Below are positions 26,438-39,229 of a stretch of 64,000 bases of DNA, in pieces. Numbering within the stretch: position 1 is the first letter of the stretch; each line of letters begins with the position of its first letter. The DNA lies in the NCBI GenBank assembly GCA_030407085.1, contig CM059582.1, positions 3,224,001-3,288,000 of the forward strand, given 5' to 3'. Under the pieces are notes generated by a model. The model saw nothing but the letters and a program-made list of their open reading frames with translations, searched no databases and was not told the DNA's origin. A program made the position numbers and the translations under genes. The stretch is from Trichopria drosophilae. Taxonomy: Eukaryota; Arthropoda; Insecta; Hymenoptera; Diapriidae.

Positions 26438-26843
26438 CGTTCCTTATAGTCAATAGTTATTACAACGACTTTGAATATATATTTTTCACAGAAATTGTCT
26501 TTTACTATATTGACAATAATGACAACAAACTCGTCGATATGTCAACAACTTTAGTTAGTGTTCGTATAATTATAAAACTGCGACAATGTAAAATATCCAT
26601 TTTTGCAAATTATAAATAGATAGGTATTTAATATTTTATGTTACTGTTCTTTATATACTGTTGTAATTATTATTTTTTATATTATGTAATTTTTTATATA
26701 AAAAAAAAAAATGTCGAAACGTCGACTACCGGAACAAAACAAGACCAAGTGTTCATTTTTTTATCATTCATTTGACTGGGATAATCGATCTAGCCAATTT
26801 TTCTAATTTGAAAACTTCACCGAGTGTTAAATTCACGAATTTG
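25853..26843 (+). mobile_element. 5'-truncated Penelope-like retroelement
   Basis: A 991-bp insertion bounded by the 14-bp duplication. It carries only the C-terminal GIY-YIG endonuclease end of the Penelope-like protein, then a 3' untranslated part of about 400 bp with an A-tract (about 26,699-26,710) and the hairpin GTCGA-AACG-TCGAC (26,713-26,726). No reverse-transcriptase motifs are present, as expected for 5' truncation. The terminal 50 bp recur in inverted orientation at 44,778-44,826, confirming that this end belongs to a repeated element. Confidence 0.85.
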
Positions 26844-26857
26844 ATTTAAACACTACT
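26844..26857. repeat. Right target-site duplication of the Penelope-like element
   Basis: Exact 14-bp match to 25,839-25,852. Confidence 0.75.
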
Positions 26858-27273
26858 GATTGACGCCACTCGATTATAAATGTAAAAAATAAATTTTGTT
26901 AATTAAAGTAAATATTTATTCCAATAGTCACAAGGTGATATTTGAATGAAAATGATGTATTAAATTAAGTAAGATTAACTTTACTAGAAGCAAATATTTT
27001 AAAACTAATTAAACAAATATTATTCCAGTTCATTCAATACATATTTAGCTGCTGACTATCCAAATAATTTTTGTCCAACTCCGTGCGGGAACTTAGATTT
27101 CGCGTACTGCTTTTAATGCGCGAAGAATTTATTTCCAAAATCACCTACTTTGTGCACGTGTACCGTAATGCACTATTTTGAGTTCATATTTTCTTTCTGT
27201 ATTAAAAATTTTAGCAGTTTCGTTTAATAAGGTTATTTTGTGTCATTTTCTAGTGAATAAGTCTGAAAGTTAA

Positions 27274-27617
27274 CCCTTAAAGCGCTCTGGGGGTGCTGGG
27301 AGACCCCACACATAAATATTACATTTTTTCCCTTCTAAAACTGCACATTTACAGCATTGTTTATCTTAAAGAGCTACATTTCAAGAGGCACAAGTTAAAT
27401 TTTTAGGAAAAATTATTGAAAATTGGCCGAGTTATGATTTTTTTATTTTATTCACTTTTGTATTTCATTTTTTATGAAGATAAATTATCTACGCGGTAAA
27501 ATGACACTTGGAGAGTATCCAGTAATTTTGTTGAAACGCAATAACGAAAACTGTCTGCGCAGGACGATATTATTTTCGAATTGGGGTCTCCCATGATCCC
27601 ACATGGCGCTTTGTGTT
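27274..27617. mobile_element. piggyBac-type MITE
   Basis: The left end is TTAA (27,270-27,273) followed by CCCTTAAAGCGCTCTGGGGG and then GCTGGGAGACCCCA. The right end at about 27,583-27,617 carries the diverged reverse complement, with GGGGTCTCCC and TGGCGCTTTG. The CCC start, the TTAA target and the AAGCGC / GGGAGACCCC termini are typical of insect piggyBac elements. The 340-bp interior has no transposase. The right TTAA is degraded, so the copy looks old. Confidence 0.8.
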
Positions 27618-29520
27618 ATTTTTATATAGGTTGTCGCTTTACTGGTTAAAATAAAGTTCCGCCTTATATATTAAAGTAAAAGTGATTATATTAAATAAAC
27701 TAACAATAATTATAACATACGAATAACATTCTATGTGATGAATAACGGATAGTTCAAAAGAATAAAGTCGCATGAAATTAATTGAAATCATTTTTATGAT
27801 GGTAAAGATGGAAGAGTTCAATTATTTAAGATTTGTTCGAAAAAAGTGAAGTAAAAGCATTCATCAGGCAGTCGAACGTTCCTGGTTCAACCCCGTCGCA
27901 TCGAGTCTTTACAATTTGGTCCTCATTTTTTTTCAAAAAAATCTGTGAAAAATAATAAAAAATTGTCGATTTTCTAGTAAATTTTTAATTATTTCTGATA
28001 GAGCAGATGGCATTCTGACATGAGAAAACATTTACTAGAAAAATTGAAAGTATGCGTCACAAATACATCATGAATTGCTTATCAAAGACGTTCATCAAAT
28101 ATTTAGTTAGTAGGTATTAAATTTATTGAATAATTTAAAATTACTTCAGAGTGCAATTTCCTGTTAACAACTGGCATGGTATCGCGTCAGTACTGGCAGA
28201 GTAAATATTGCCGTCATACTGATTTGCAACACCTCACCCTAATAGTGATGTCTTCACACAGGCGAAGTACCGAAATTATAGGAGAACCATTAGCAAGACG
28301 TTGATTTAGCCACTTTTCGTTGCAGGACTCATACTGAATTTTCTTGTTGGGTTATTCGTATCCAGGTATGGAAATGGAATGTATGGCGATATTGGCAGAA
28401 CATTTTTTTCAAAAACACAAATTTTGATGTTTACTCAGACACATTAAAAAAAATCCTCTGGCGATAAAAAGAAACAGTAAGTATCATCCATTTCTGACAG
28501 TAAGTGCCCTTACTATTAATTGATAGTCAACCATTTATAAGAAATGCTTTATCGGTGACTTATATGTCTAAAAAAAATAAATAAGTGTTTGATGTGTTAA
28601 TTATAAATGTACTGAATTAACCATGTTTAAACACGTAAAGTTAAATTATTAAAAATATCTTTCTAACTTCAAGTGCATTTTAATGTATATATTTTGTCAA
28701 AATTACATTTATTCAATGTAATAAGAAATAACCATTGATTGACAGAGTAAGAATTTTGAGTTATATTGAGACGATATCCTATTATAAACACAACCATGAA
28801 ATAATTTATTGGTTATGTGCACTAATGCATTTAAATAATTAAACATTTCTTTCAGTGTATTGTTTGGTATAAATTCTCCTTGGTATTAAATTGTTTACTC
28901 GATCTCGGTATGCTCATGAAAGTTTTGTCAGTAACACTCCACCAAGCATATTTCTACGCGTGCTCGAGTCCAGGATATTCCAGTAAAACTTCAAATAATG
29001 AATGACCGGTCATTTATATCATTTCTTCTAAGCGGTGTTCATCAGACATCTTAACAAGTCGACACCAAGTTTGAATTCCATAAAACAGAACAAACTTTTT
29101 TGTAGCAACTTAAGTTTTTACAACCAAACAAGTTTAGACATCAGAATCAGATACATTGGCTGAGTTAATAGCAATCAAACATATAATTCTGATACAATTA
29201 ACTATTATATGACTTAGCACTTATCCGCCAATAAAGCTCCTAGATACTAGTGAAAACTTTAGGTATTTGTTTATTGCTATACCTCAAAAGTTTGTAGTGG
29301 CAATAGTTTAAAAGGCTGCGTAACAGTTTACATAAAAAAAAGGAACAATGCAAGCACATGTAGCAAAACATATTTACTATCAGTTCTAAACTGACCTTCC
29401 TTAATTGTCGCTATTATTAGCAACTACAGCTAACATGTTTTCATGTAATTTGCAAATGTTATCTTTTAAAATTGGATATTCTCTCTGTCAATTTGGCAAT
29501 CTTATGTAGTGATGAAGATA
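27618..29520. other. Gene-free stretch with a tRNA-like B-box
   Basis: Nothing gene-like is recognised. At about 27,886-27,900 GGTTCAACCCC resembles a tRNA B-box, preceded by a possible decayed tRNA-like head, and may mark a SINE remnant. Confidence 0.35.
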
Positions 29521-30060
29521 TGATGAAGTAGTTCGGCTGCGATATTGATGAGGTAATGTTACGTTTATGCCGCTACTTTATTGTTCAGCGTTAAGTGAGC
29601 GTGCTATAATTAAACGGCGCACTATATCGCTATGAAACAAAGCCCTCGGAGATGTCCACCTGGAATTGCGGTTGGACTCGTTTTCGCAATTAATTCACCG
29701 ACTGTGAGAATGCAATTATCGTCAGAACGACAAAAGCCCCGGTGGGTCACTGAATTTTAAATATTCACGGAAAGGCGGAGTTGACCGTCCAGACATCTTA
29801 ATTACGTCCCCGAGCCCCTTCGTGCACCACCGCTAATACCAATGAATGGAAATCTGCGACATCTTCTGAAATCACTAGTCCATAAATTTGGGGTTACTTT
29901 CTGTGGACAAATAAATTCTTAGCTATAAAAAAATGTCATTCGCCAGTGCGACAGATTGAAACGTTTACATTCTGATGTGTCCACCTGTTGTGCACGCGAG
30001 CGGGTCTATCGTTCTGTAACGTTCGTTTTCGCCAAATCCATGAGAAAAAGACGTACGTGG
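29521..30060. other. GC-richer block, candidate conserved noncoding or regulatory element
   Basis: About 540 bp with clearly higher G+C than its surroundings. It contains homeodomain-type cores (AATTAATT near 29,688, TAATTA near 29,798) and short CG-bearing words. A 42-codon frame starts at ATG 29,632 but has no recognisable motif, and frames elsewhere in the block are closed. The composition suggests sequence under constraint, an unrecognised exon cluster, or an old GC-rich insertion. Confidence 0.35.
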
Positions 30061-31426
30061 TTTTCATTCTTTGTTCCATCTTGGAGGATCACTTAAAAAT
30101 AATTGAAATACTAAAGAGTATCCGTAAGCAGTATTTAAGTTAGTCAAGATTACATCAACATAATCTTAATATTGTGGTCCAGTGTTAATCTTGTTCATGG
30201 ATTACGAGGGCGATACATCTGATTGTCGAATGTATGAATATTTTCAAATTTTTATAATATATATTAAAGTGACCGTTGCACGACCAAAAAAGTTTTTCGT
30301 TTTCACATTAAACGGTCAAAATACTGAATTCGTATTTCTATGTTTGTTAAAAAATGCATTAAGTTAGACAACTTTAAGATGAAAATTAATAAAATAAATT
30401 TATCACTCTAGGTATGATATAGATTTTGTTTATATCGGATCATACTTTACAATTTTGCACTGCATGCTTCAATAATAATGTAACGCAAAATGTGAAGTAA
30501 ATTCTATGCAGTTACTTAATATTGCTTGAAATTTAATATCCAATAATAAGACGAACAACCATTAAAGACCAACAGGAAATAATTTATTTAGGAGGAAATT
30601 ACCATAGGTTAAAATATTTAAAAATTAATTTAACATGAGAAATGCAATGTGACGTTTGAACTAATGACTTGCGCTTGGAAATTTAATATTTGAATTCATA
30701 CCCCATGGTATTTTGTAGCCGGATATTTTAATTTCAGACGTTTTGGACCATGATGTGTTAGACCGAACCTTTGGATAGTGATATATAGTTATTACGCCAA
30801 TGTACAGAGTAAATCGTAATGTGATATAAAATTTTATACACATTAAAGTTACATATCGTTTTTTAAACAAATTTCTCCTGTCCAAGCCGAAAGTATATGA
30901 AATTAACACATCGTAATGTTGTTTTCTCCTTATTTTTTTAAACAATCAATTGGAACAATCCTATATTTAAAATTCTCAACGTTAGTTAATATTATAAATA
31001 TCGCGGATTATTAAAAAACCATCTCGCTGCTTTCTGTATTTTACTTACTATTCTCATTAATCTAAAGACAGAAACACCACTAAATTTTCTTGAAACTAAA
31101 CCGATTCTCACTTTTGAGATGTAAATATCTCATGAAAGGTGATTCACAACAAAATAAATAATTGGCTGGTGAACATCTGCTTGTGCATTTATCAAAACTG
31201 CAAGAGGATAAAAAAATGTTATTATATTGCCGGCCATCTAACCAAAAATAAAAAGACAACGGTTTTGGCCTACAAATTAATAGGACAAAGCCATTGTTTT
31301 GTTTTTATTTTTGCAAGAGAATCATTTTCTTTAACTATCCACTTTGCAATAATAGTACTTTTCGGTCCTAGGCAGTAAAGTTTCATTTTACGGACCGAGT
31401 GGAGACAATCTCCAAACACTGTTCGC

Positions 31427-31486
31427 AAAGTAGACACTTGACCAACTGTTTTTAGGACTAAAAAGAGTCCGTACAGTGTCTACTTT
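31427..31486. repeat. Hairpin with nested inner stem
   Basis: Perfect 12-bp arms AAAGTAGACACT / AGTGTCTACTTT enclose an inner stem GGACT-6 nt-AGTCC. Directly upstream TCGGTCC / GGACCGA (about 31,363-31,400) forms another inverted pair. The whole may be a small palindromic MITE. Confidence 0.5.
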
Positions 31487-32090
31487 ATATCTCGAAAAAG
31501 ATGTGCCTAAGAAAAATATCAAGATCAATTTTTTAATAATATTTATTGAGGAATCGAATTGTGACCTTGGATTTGACCTCAAATGTAATTTTCAATGTTA
31601 TTTCAAGTTCGGTTTTAATTTCTTAAATCAGAACATTTGTTTTTGACATCGGCAATTGAAAGATCGGGACATTCTATGACCAAATAAAGAAAGTATCAAA
31701 ATGTGCGATCAACGTGAACGCAAAGTATGAAATAGAGGTCAAATTAACCTAGGCTATTTGATGTTTCACTAAATGTGACTCAGTTCTTCCACGGACAAAC
31801 GAACTCCGAATTTGGATTCTCCAAACCCAGAACGTAAAAATACACTAGTTTACTTTGATATTATATTGATTCTTTATATTTGACCTTCGATTATTCTTAA
31901 CCTAAACTTGATGCGGTCAAACGGACAACGGATTCGGACAGTGGTCTAAAGTACGTACAGGTACTGACCTCCCACTTTTTTTTGTCGGGTTGTATGTAAT
32001 CATTGCAAAATAAGTTGGCCATTTTGAAGAATGCATGACAGCAAAAATGTTGCTATTTTTGGCATATTGTTAAAGTTATTGATGAAATCC

Positions 32091-32123
32091 GTTCATTTGT
32101 TCTTCTTACGTGAACAAATGAAC
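32091..32123. repeat. Perfect 12-bp inverted repeat
   Basis: GTTCATTTGTTC and GAACAAATGAAC are separated by 9 bp. No flanking gene is recognised. Confidence 0.7.
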
Positions 32124-33439
32124 ATCAATTTTAGTACTCATTTGTATTATATTTGAATTCACACATATGACCAGCTAGCCCACCAATCCAATGTTCATCG
32201 AAAGAGACAAATGATACGTAAGACAACTTTATTGTTATTTTCCCATTTTTCAATTTCAAGCCTCTATATTAAAAACTACTCGCAGAAAGCGATGTCTTTA
32301 AAAATGAACTAAATTCGCGGTCATTTTTGTAAGGAATGGGTTAAAAATAAATACACATGCTTGAATTGTTGTTCATAAATATAACACTATATTTAGGAAG
32401 AATTTAATGAAATTTGATGAAATTGATATTATTATTATATATATTAATGTTATGGATGCATAGTTCATGCATATACATTTTACTTGTTTTAATATCATTG
32501 GTCGTGATATTGTTATTGTTAAATAGTTTTAGCAGGGATACTGATAATAGCATCCACAATTTGTTTATTCGACATGCAACATTTGGTCTACTTATCGACA
32601 ATGAATTTAAATTAACGTGGGATGATCTGAATGAACGCAGAAAAAGTTACCTTTAAAAAGCAGTGGTATGAAATCCTTGTGAACATATGAAATTAATATT
32701 TAAGTCATGACTAAAAAAACAAGAGTCTTAAATGTTATGGTAATATTGAGAGGATTGAATGTTTATGATGGAATTATTATACAAAAAAATAAAAAATAAT
32801 CCAGATTAATAAACATTTCAAACATCAAATGTAAAATATTTGGAAAAGCTTTTAATTACTAATAAAACTTTTACCAAGACGCATCAAAAGTAGGCGGTCT
32901 ATTCATTTAACTGCATCATATATTCTAAATTTGCATCCAATAGTATCCGTTAGGTCCAGTCGTCGATCATAAATCATTTCTGTCTTATGATTCAAGACAA
33001 CATTTTTTGCTCATATCCTAAGCATTATATGCACATAATAAAAAGAAATAGTAAATGCGATTGTATGCATCCAGCTTTTCAAAGGTAGAATTCTCTAGTT
33101 AAATGTTTAAATAGTCGATCCGGCCTAACTTTTTGCATCATAGCTAAAAATATCGACATCAAAAAAGCTAAATCATTTGTCATTTTAATTAATTTCTGGA
33201 GTCATATTTTGATCTTTTATTCCAGATTTTTTATCTTTAAAACAAATTAGATACAATTTGCCCGCGTAACCCAATGATGGGGGACACTTATAAATTTAAC
33301 GAAAGTCGTAAAACGAATTGGATTTATACCCGATGAAATTTATAGCCCTATATCACCTACACCTAATTCTCAGAAGCAAAACTTGAGGAAGAAGTCGACT
33401 GCAGAGTCTCCATTATTTAATAGAATATTTATTCCCAAA

Positions 33440-33650
33440 TGGGAATGCGTCTTTGAAGTCCCACTATAGAAGATGCGTTCGCCATGCAAACCGGATTTCT
33501 TTGTTCCCTGGTGACAAAAGGGCAGTCCTTGTATCGTGCGGATGCGCTCGGTGTTTGTCAAAAATGTATGCATTGCCATCTATTTACGTTTCGTGTCAGG
33601 AACTTAAATTCGCACACGTGTTATCTCGCACTTCGACACTGGGAGAACCA
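33440..33650. other. GC-richer island without recognised coding content
   Basis: Elevated G+C relative to flanks, with open but unrecognised frames on both strands (plus 33,453-33,677, minus 33,370-33,579). It could be a fragment of an old transposon or a conserved noncoding block. Confidence 0.25.
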
Positions 33651-34977
33651 ATATTGAATGATTTTGCAATCATCTAAAAGCAGCATTCGACGTTTCAACG
33701 ATTTTTAAAGAGAATTTGGCACAAGGTGAATTTTTAAAAAATTTAGAAATGGCACTTAGTCTATTAAATGTACTTTCATTGCATGCAACCAAATTTAACC
33801 AAAATGATAATTTTTAGAAAAACTAATAATAACGTTTTATTTATTTTTATGAAAAATAATGAAATAGAAATAAGGTACAAAAACCGTTTAATAGTAAATT
33901 AACGGACTTCTGTTTAAAGCGCCGTTTATGATACCCATGTGGTCAAATTACAACCTGTGAATGACCCAGCTTCATTTTTCACACATTGTTCGCCAAAAGA
34001 TGTTTTTATTTATGACACGTACTAAACCGAATATTCCAGATTATAATTAACCAGCTTATTCAATCTTTGAGATGCGACTACGGGCTGGACCGATTTGTCC
34101 CATAAATTCTTGACCCGAAAAAGGGACGTTCACATAAAATGCCTCGAAAGGGCTGAATTTGCATTTTCTTACAGACGAAGTCTCATGGGGGTTGGACAAC
34201 TTTAAAGTCGAAAATAATTCGTCGTTAAATCTACGATTTATTGTTTTTGTAAGGCTGCAGATGCAGTTTTTGAAAATATTACGCTTAGAAAGTTTCAACG
34301 AAATTTTCATAAGAGGTTTATTTTGACAGTTGTTTGGAGCAGGTTACTTGTAAATACTTGGTCTCAAATTGGATATTTTATTAATTTTTATTATATCGTG
34401 TTTTAAAGATAAAATGTTACGATAATACAAGTTGATTATTAACTACGAACTAACTTTGATTGTATCTGAACGGTTTTATTTAGACTATCATATAGCATTT
34501 TGATACGATAAAAGTACAAAATATCGTTAATAAATGGATAAAAATTGGAAAGTCAGTAATAATTCGGAACATCTAAATCATTAGCAATCATGACATTATA
34601 CGTCGGTAGAGAAATCGCAAATATTCTATTGTTAATTATTTTCTTTAAAGCTGCAAAATAAAGTAGAGTCTAATAGAGAATTGTAAGCAATCAGTATAAG
34701 GAATAAAATTTTCACTTTTTAAATTTGGATCTATCTAAATTCAGTTTTTTCTGTTTTAATGAAGTTTAACTCAAAAATAAGTGAACTCCCGCATTTCGCG
34801 TAACAAATAAATAAAATCAATCGTTATCGACGTATTTCTCATCAATCCTCACTTGTAGAATCGTCAGATTGTGCGAACCTCACTGGACTATATGTAATAC
34901 AGAATCTTGCGATGCAAAGTTTTTACTCTCTAAATTCCTTAAAAAGGAAAATCGCAGTGAAACCTAGGAACCCTAAT

Positions 34978-35045
34978 TGGAGTGAATATTCACTCGTGCA
35001 AAGAGTGGCCTTATTTCACTCAATTCTAACAGTGAATAAGTTTTT
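34978..35045. repeat. Dispersed repeat with GGAGTGAA...TTCACT core (copy 1)
   Basis: GGAGTGAATATTCACT is followed by TGCAAAGAGTG and a TTCACTC word. A copy in the opposite arrangement of the same words lies at about 42,730-42,815, so this is a repeated family with palindromic cores. Confidence 0.45.
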
Positions 35046-35409
35046 TTATACTTATCATTTGCGAGGTTAAGGCACATTTAGTTAGAAAGTGGTAATGTAT
35101 ACTCTTACTTAAAGTGTTTGAATTTTTTGTAAAAATATTTCTGATTTTAATGTATATCGAGTAATAATCAGTCTAAATAGAAATGATGAGTGGAGAGACA
35201 GATTTGAAATACCGGTTAACGGGTTAGTTCTCTAATATGTCATTCAATGTATTTTTAAAAACGCGAAAAAAATTATTGAAAAACTGACTTGTAATTCTTA
35301 AAATTCAAGACTAAATTTAATCACTTGCTAGCTTTGCTCAACACATGACCGTCGTATCGCGAGGTTTGTTCGATCCAGGACCTGACGTAAACCAATGTTT
35401 AATTTTACG

Positions 35410-35520
35410 ATAAATGTATTATTCACTTATTTCATAAGTGCAATTATTCACTTATTCAGTATGTAACATTGTTGACTTATGTAATAAGTCACTATTCACT
35501 TACAATAAGTGGATCTTCAG
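35410..35520. repeat. Cluster of ATAAGTGA / TCACTTAT words
   Basis: At least five occurrences of TTCACTTAT, ATAAGTG or close variants lie in about 110 bp on both strands, giving nested palindromes. It directly precedes the foldback element at 35,598. Confidence 0.5.
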
Positions 35521-35597
35521 TTATTCAAGAAGATGATACAGGAAGAAAAAGAAACGTCTATCTTAACCCATGCTCCAAAGATGCACATTTTTTTGTT

Positions 35598-36493
35598 GAT
35601 TTTCGAGCTTCGATATCAACAGGAAAATTGATTAAAATTGACTTCAAAGTTATCGTTGAGTATGCGCTTTTGACTGGTGCAATCAAACTTGCATTACATG
35701 TCTCCTATAATGAAAATGGCGTCTTTTAGTAGAAAAAAATACTAAAGATTTCTTTTTTGTATTACTATTTGCACGTATTGGGCATAATACCGGGTACCAA
35801 CCAAAAGTACAAAAAAGTTTTTGGTTTCCTGTCTAAAGTCACCCTAATCTTTCAAAAAATGGGAAATTAACTTGAAAGTGATTAAGTATTAAATTACATT
35901 TAAATGTTTTCTAAAACTAAAATGACCGTTTTTAAGTAGAAAAACCGGAAAATTTTAACTACCTTTTTTTTATGAATCTTTTTCATATTAAATATGCAAT
36001 GGAAATTTCTCCAGAATTCAACCAAAAGTTCATAAAATTGTTAAAGGTTATAATAGAATTTTTCATCTAAAATCACCTTAACCTATAAATTATCTACTCA
36101 CGGTTATGGTGCAAATTAATTAGGCAATGTTAATATAATTTATAGTTAAATTTAATTTTAACTATACCAATCGCAAAAGGATACTCGAAAATGGTAGACT
36201 AGATCACTCTCAAGCTAATTTGCCATTTTTTAAAGATTAAGATGACTTTAGAAAGAAAACAAAATATTTGTTTGCACTTGTGGTTGACACCCGGAATTAT
36301 TCTCAATACATATAAATATTCATAAAAAAATGAAATTTCAAATCTTTAGTATTTTTTCTACTAAAGGTCCATATTTTCATTTTAGAAGAGATTTAAATCC
36401 AATTTCGACTGCAGCAGTCAATAGAGCATACTAAAAAATCACTTTCAAGTCAAAGTTAATCCAGTTTCTAGTTTTGAACGAGGCTCGAAAATC
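35598..36493. mobile_element. Diverged 0.9-kb foldback element
   Basis: Arms of about 290 bp (35,598-35,883 and 36,203-36,493) are clear but diverged inverted copies, with indels. Matching landmarks include GATTTTCGAGC at the outer ends, TAGTAGAAAAAAATACTAAAG in the middle (itself a small hairpin) and AATCTTT-A-AAAATGG near the inner ends. The loop of about 320 bp is AT-rich and non-coding. No target duplication or transposase is recognised. Confidence 0.75.
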
Positions 36494-39229
36494 TACCAAA
36501 CAATTTGTTAACAATTACTTAGAAAATTTTAAAAATACTATTGTCCTTGACGAAACAGATAAGTGATACATTCCGTATTAATTAAAATCGAATAAAATGC
36601 TAATTAACCTTACAGTTAATAATTTTCAAAATTAGAATGTTGTCCAAAATTAATAATCCAAAGTAATAATCCAAAATTATTGTTATTTCAAAAAAATATT
36701 TCTACTTTATGCTGAAATGAACTTAAATACGGAAATTTTTTTAGTATGAAAATTTGTTTAGACAGTAATTTTGTTTTTATTTGTATTCCTTTTGTAATGG
36801 AACGATAATTCTGTTAATGTTAATATATAAGGGGATTATTACATTATTAGATTCGTCAACATTTTGGTCGCAGTGGATTAACATTTTTCTTCGATTTCGT
36901 TTAATTTACATGATTTTAGTAACAACAGAAGGTTATTCTGGAACGAATAGGAATACTTTGGTTACGATGTTATGTTCAACATATTGTATTTGTATATAAT
37001 ACAAATATACTGTGAAAGTCATTAACAAGATTCATTATTACTTAATGAATTGTAGAGTATTTAAATGTATTGATTATATTCTTAATTACAATAAAAATCG
37101 TAAACTTTTAAATTTTTGACATTTTGGCCCCATTTTGTTAATTAATTGATTATTTCGTTTACAGATATGTAGAAACATTGAAATGTAATACAATATTCAG
37201 GTCCGCCAATTACATGCGTAGACGGATTTTTTTTTCTAGTTGGGATTCAGTGAAAAAAAATGACCGAATAAAAATGACATTTTTATAGAATCCTTTAAAA
37301 ATCTTGTGATACTAATAATCTATAATAAAAGTACTTTATTTTGCGACTTTCTAAACGAAAAAAATGTAAAAGAGGAACTTCGATAAATGCTAAAAATCAT
37401 AATTGGGGGAAAATATCGACAGTTGCATAATTTGAATATTTATAAAGTTAAAATAGAATTTCAGGACTTTTCGGCAATTTACATTTTGAAACTCGGGAGA
37501 ATAATCACATATGTGCATGTGTATACAATAAATAAGCCGAAAATATTTCTTCTGGAAAGAAGCATATAAAATTATAATTTTCTATTATATATTCTACAAA
37601 TATAAATACAAATACTAGGTACGATACACACGAAAATGGAAATATACGATGTTCACGAATTACCGCGGGAAAACAGTAATCCTTTGCTTAAAGGAAGTAA
37701 AAGTCAAAATAGTTTAAATTTCAAATCGGATCAACAAAAATGAGGATAGAACAATATATAGGCAATATTGTATAAAAAAAAGTATAGGCAATTACAAGAA
37801 TAAAAAATGTTATCAAAAGTTTGCGTACATCTATATACATAAATGAATATCCAATTATTGACGTAAGTAAGCGAAGTTAAAATGCAACTGAATAATATCC
37901 TCGTAATTCTTCAGTGCAGCTACCGATAAATTGTGAGCGAAACACGAGGACGGTTTCGGGAAAACTATTTATAAATTTTATTTGCAATAAATGTATCTAT
38001 AGTATTTCCAGGCTGATCTAAAAAAGAAAACGAAAGAAATAAATGGTTTTTTTTGTCACGTATCTGATACAAGCGTCCTCAGTGTCGAAATACTTCCTAA
38101 AAAATTACAACTGTTATAGTAATTGCTTTAGTCACAAAAAACTCTTTCTTGAATTTGAGTACAGTAAAAAAATCGTCTAAAAACATATAAATACACAAAC
38201 ATTACGCGAATACGAAATGATATACTGTAACGCATATAATAATTACTTTTGCTAATTTTATTATTACACTTAATCATTACGGCGAGGTATATTCAGCATT
38301 AAATTAAAAAGTTCAGGTAGTTATTGCGAAAAAGGTGTTCGTAAATCCTCCCAGCTAGTTTCCGGTTCATTTCTTTCATGACTGTTTACCTTACGGTGCC
38401 TAAAAAACTGACATAAACGATTCGCACACTTTAGAGTCAATAAAGAACTAGCATTCTTACCTGTTACAAGTATCTGATTATTCATTGATGACGCGAAATG
38501 CCATCACAGCTTTCGAAATGAACTTTTCCATTTTTAATTTTCTTTTCGTACTATAAAATTTATAGCAGTCATTATTGCCGGAAGATTTGTCAATGCTTAC
38601 AAGTTCGGTTTGTTGTGAACTATTATTTTGAAAAAAAATCGAACCGGATTTTCATGATCCAATAGTGTATAAAATTCATCATGATACATTTACGTAATCT
38701 TGGTTAATTAAAGCTGATTAATGGCGACTTGTAACGCGCCGAATATAATGGGTTATTCTGAGAATGAAAAGCACCAAAATGTGTAACGGGGTTTTCCTCT
38801 TTAATGACCCTTATATTCTTATTGCGGTTTCAAAATTTATTAGTTTATACTAAACTTTCTTTAGTGTTAATAACAATCGTTTTGCAAGAATTCATGTGCA
38901 AGAAACCACAAAATTATGGTGTGATCAATGAAACAGAATTTTGCTTTCGTCAGTTGTTCTTTTGTATGTTATAAAATGTTCAAAAATTAACAAATTCGAA
39001 ATCCCCAGAAAGTTATTTAAAAAATAACAATATACTTTTAAATTTAAGAACTTTTAAAAACTGCAATATTTTAAGATGGTCGTTTCGCCAAGATTAAGAT
39101 TGTATTTCGTGAGAAACCATCAGACTACATTTGAATCATAAAACAGTTACAGAAATACCCAACCCTGGATTTTATGAATGAAATACAGAAATTCTTGGAA
39201 TATTTTTTAAATTCGCAGAACATATTCAG

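Larger units (their letters stand above)
30061..35597. other. Gene-free stretch with hairpins and two GC-richer islands
   Basis: No gene recognised. Contents are a 12-bp-arm hairpin at 31,427-31,486, a 12-bp-arm hairpin at 32,091-32,123, GC-richer islands at about 33,440-33,650 and 34,055-34,270, and motif clusters with ATAAGTGA words at 34,978-35,520. Confidence 0.5.

Noticed and set aside
35469..35729. 86-codon frame overlapping the 35.6-kb foldback
   Set aside because: Most of it lies within the arm of the inverted repeat, and the peptide has no recognisable motif.
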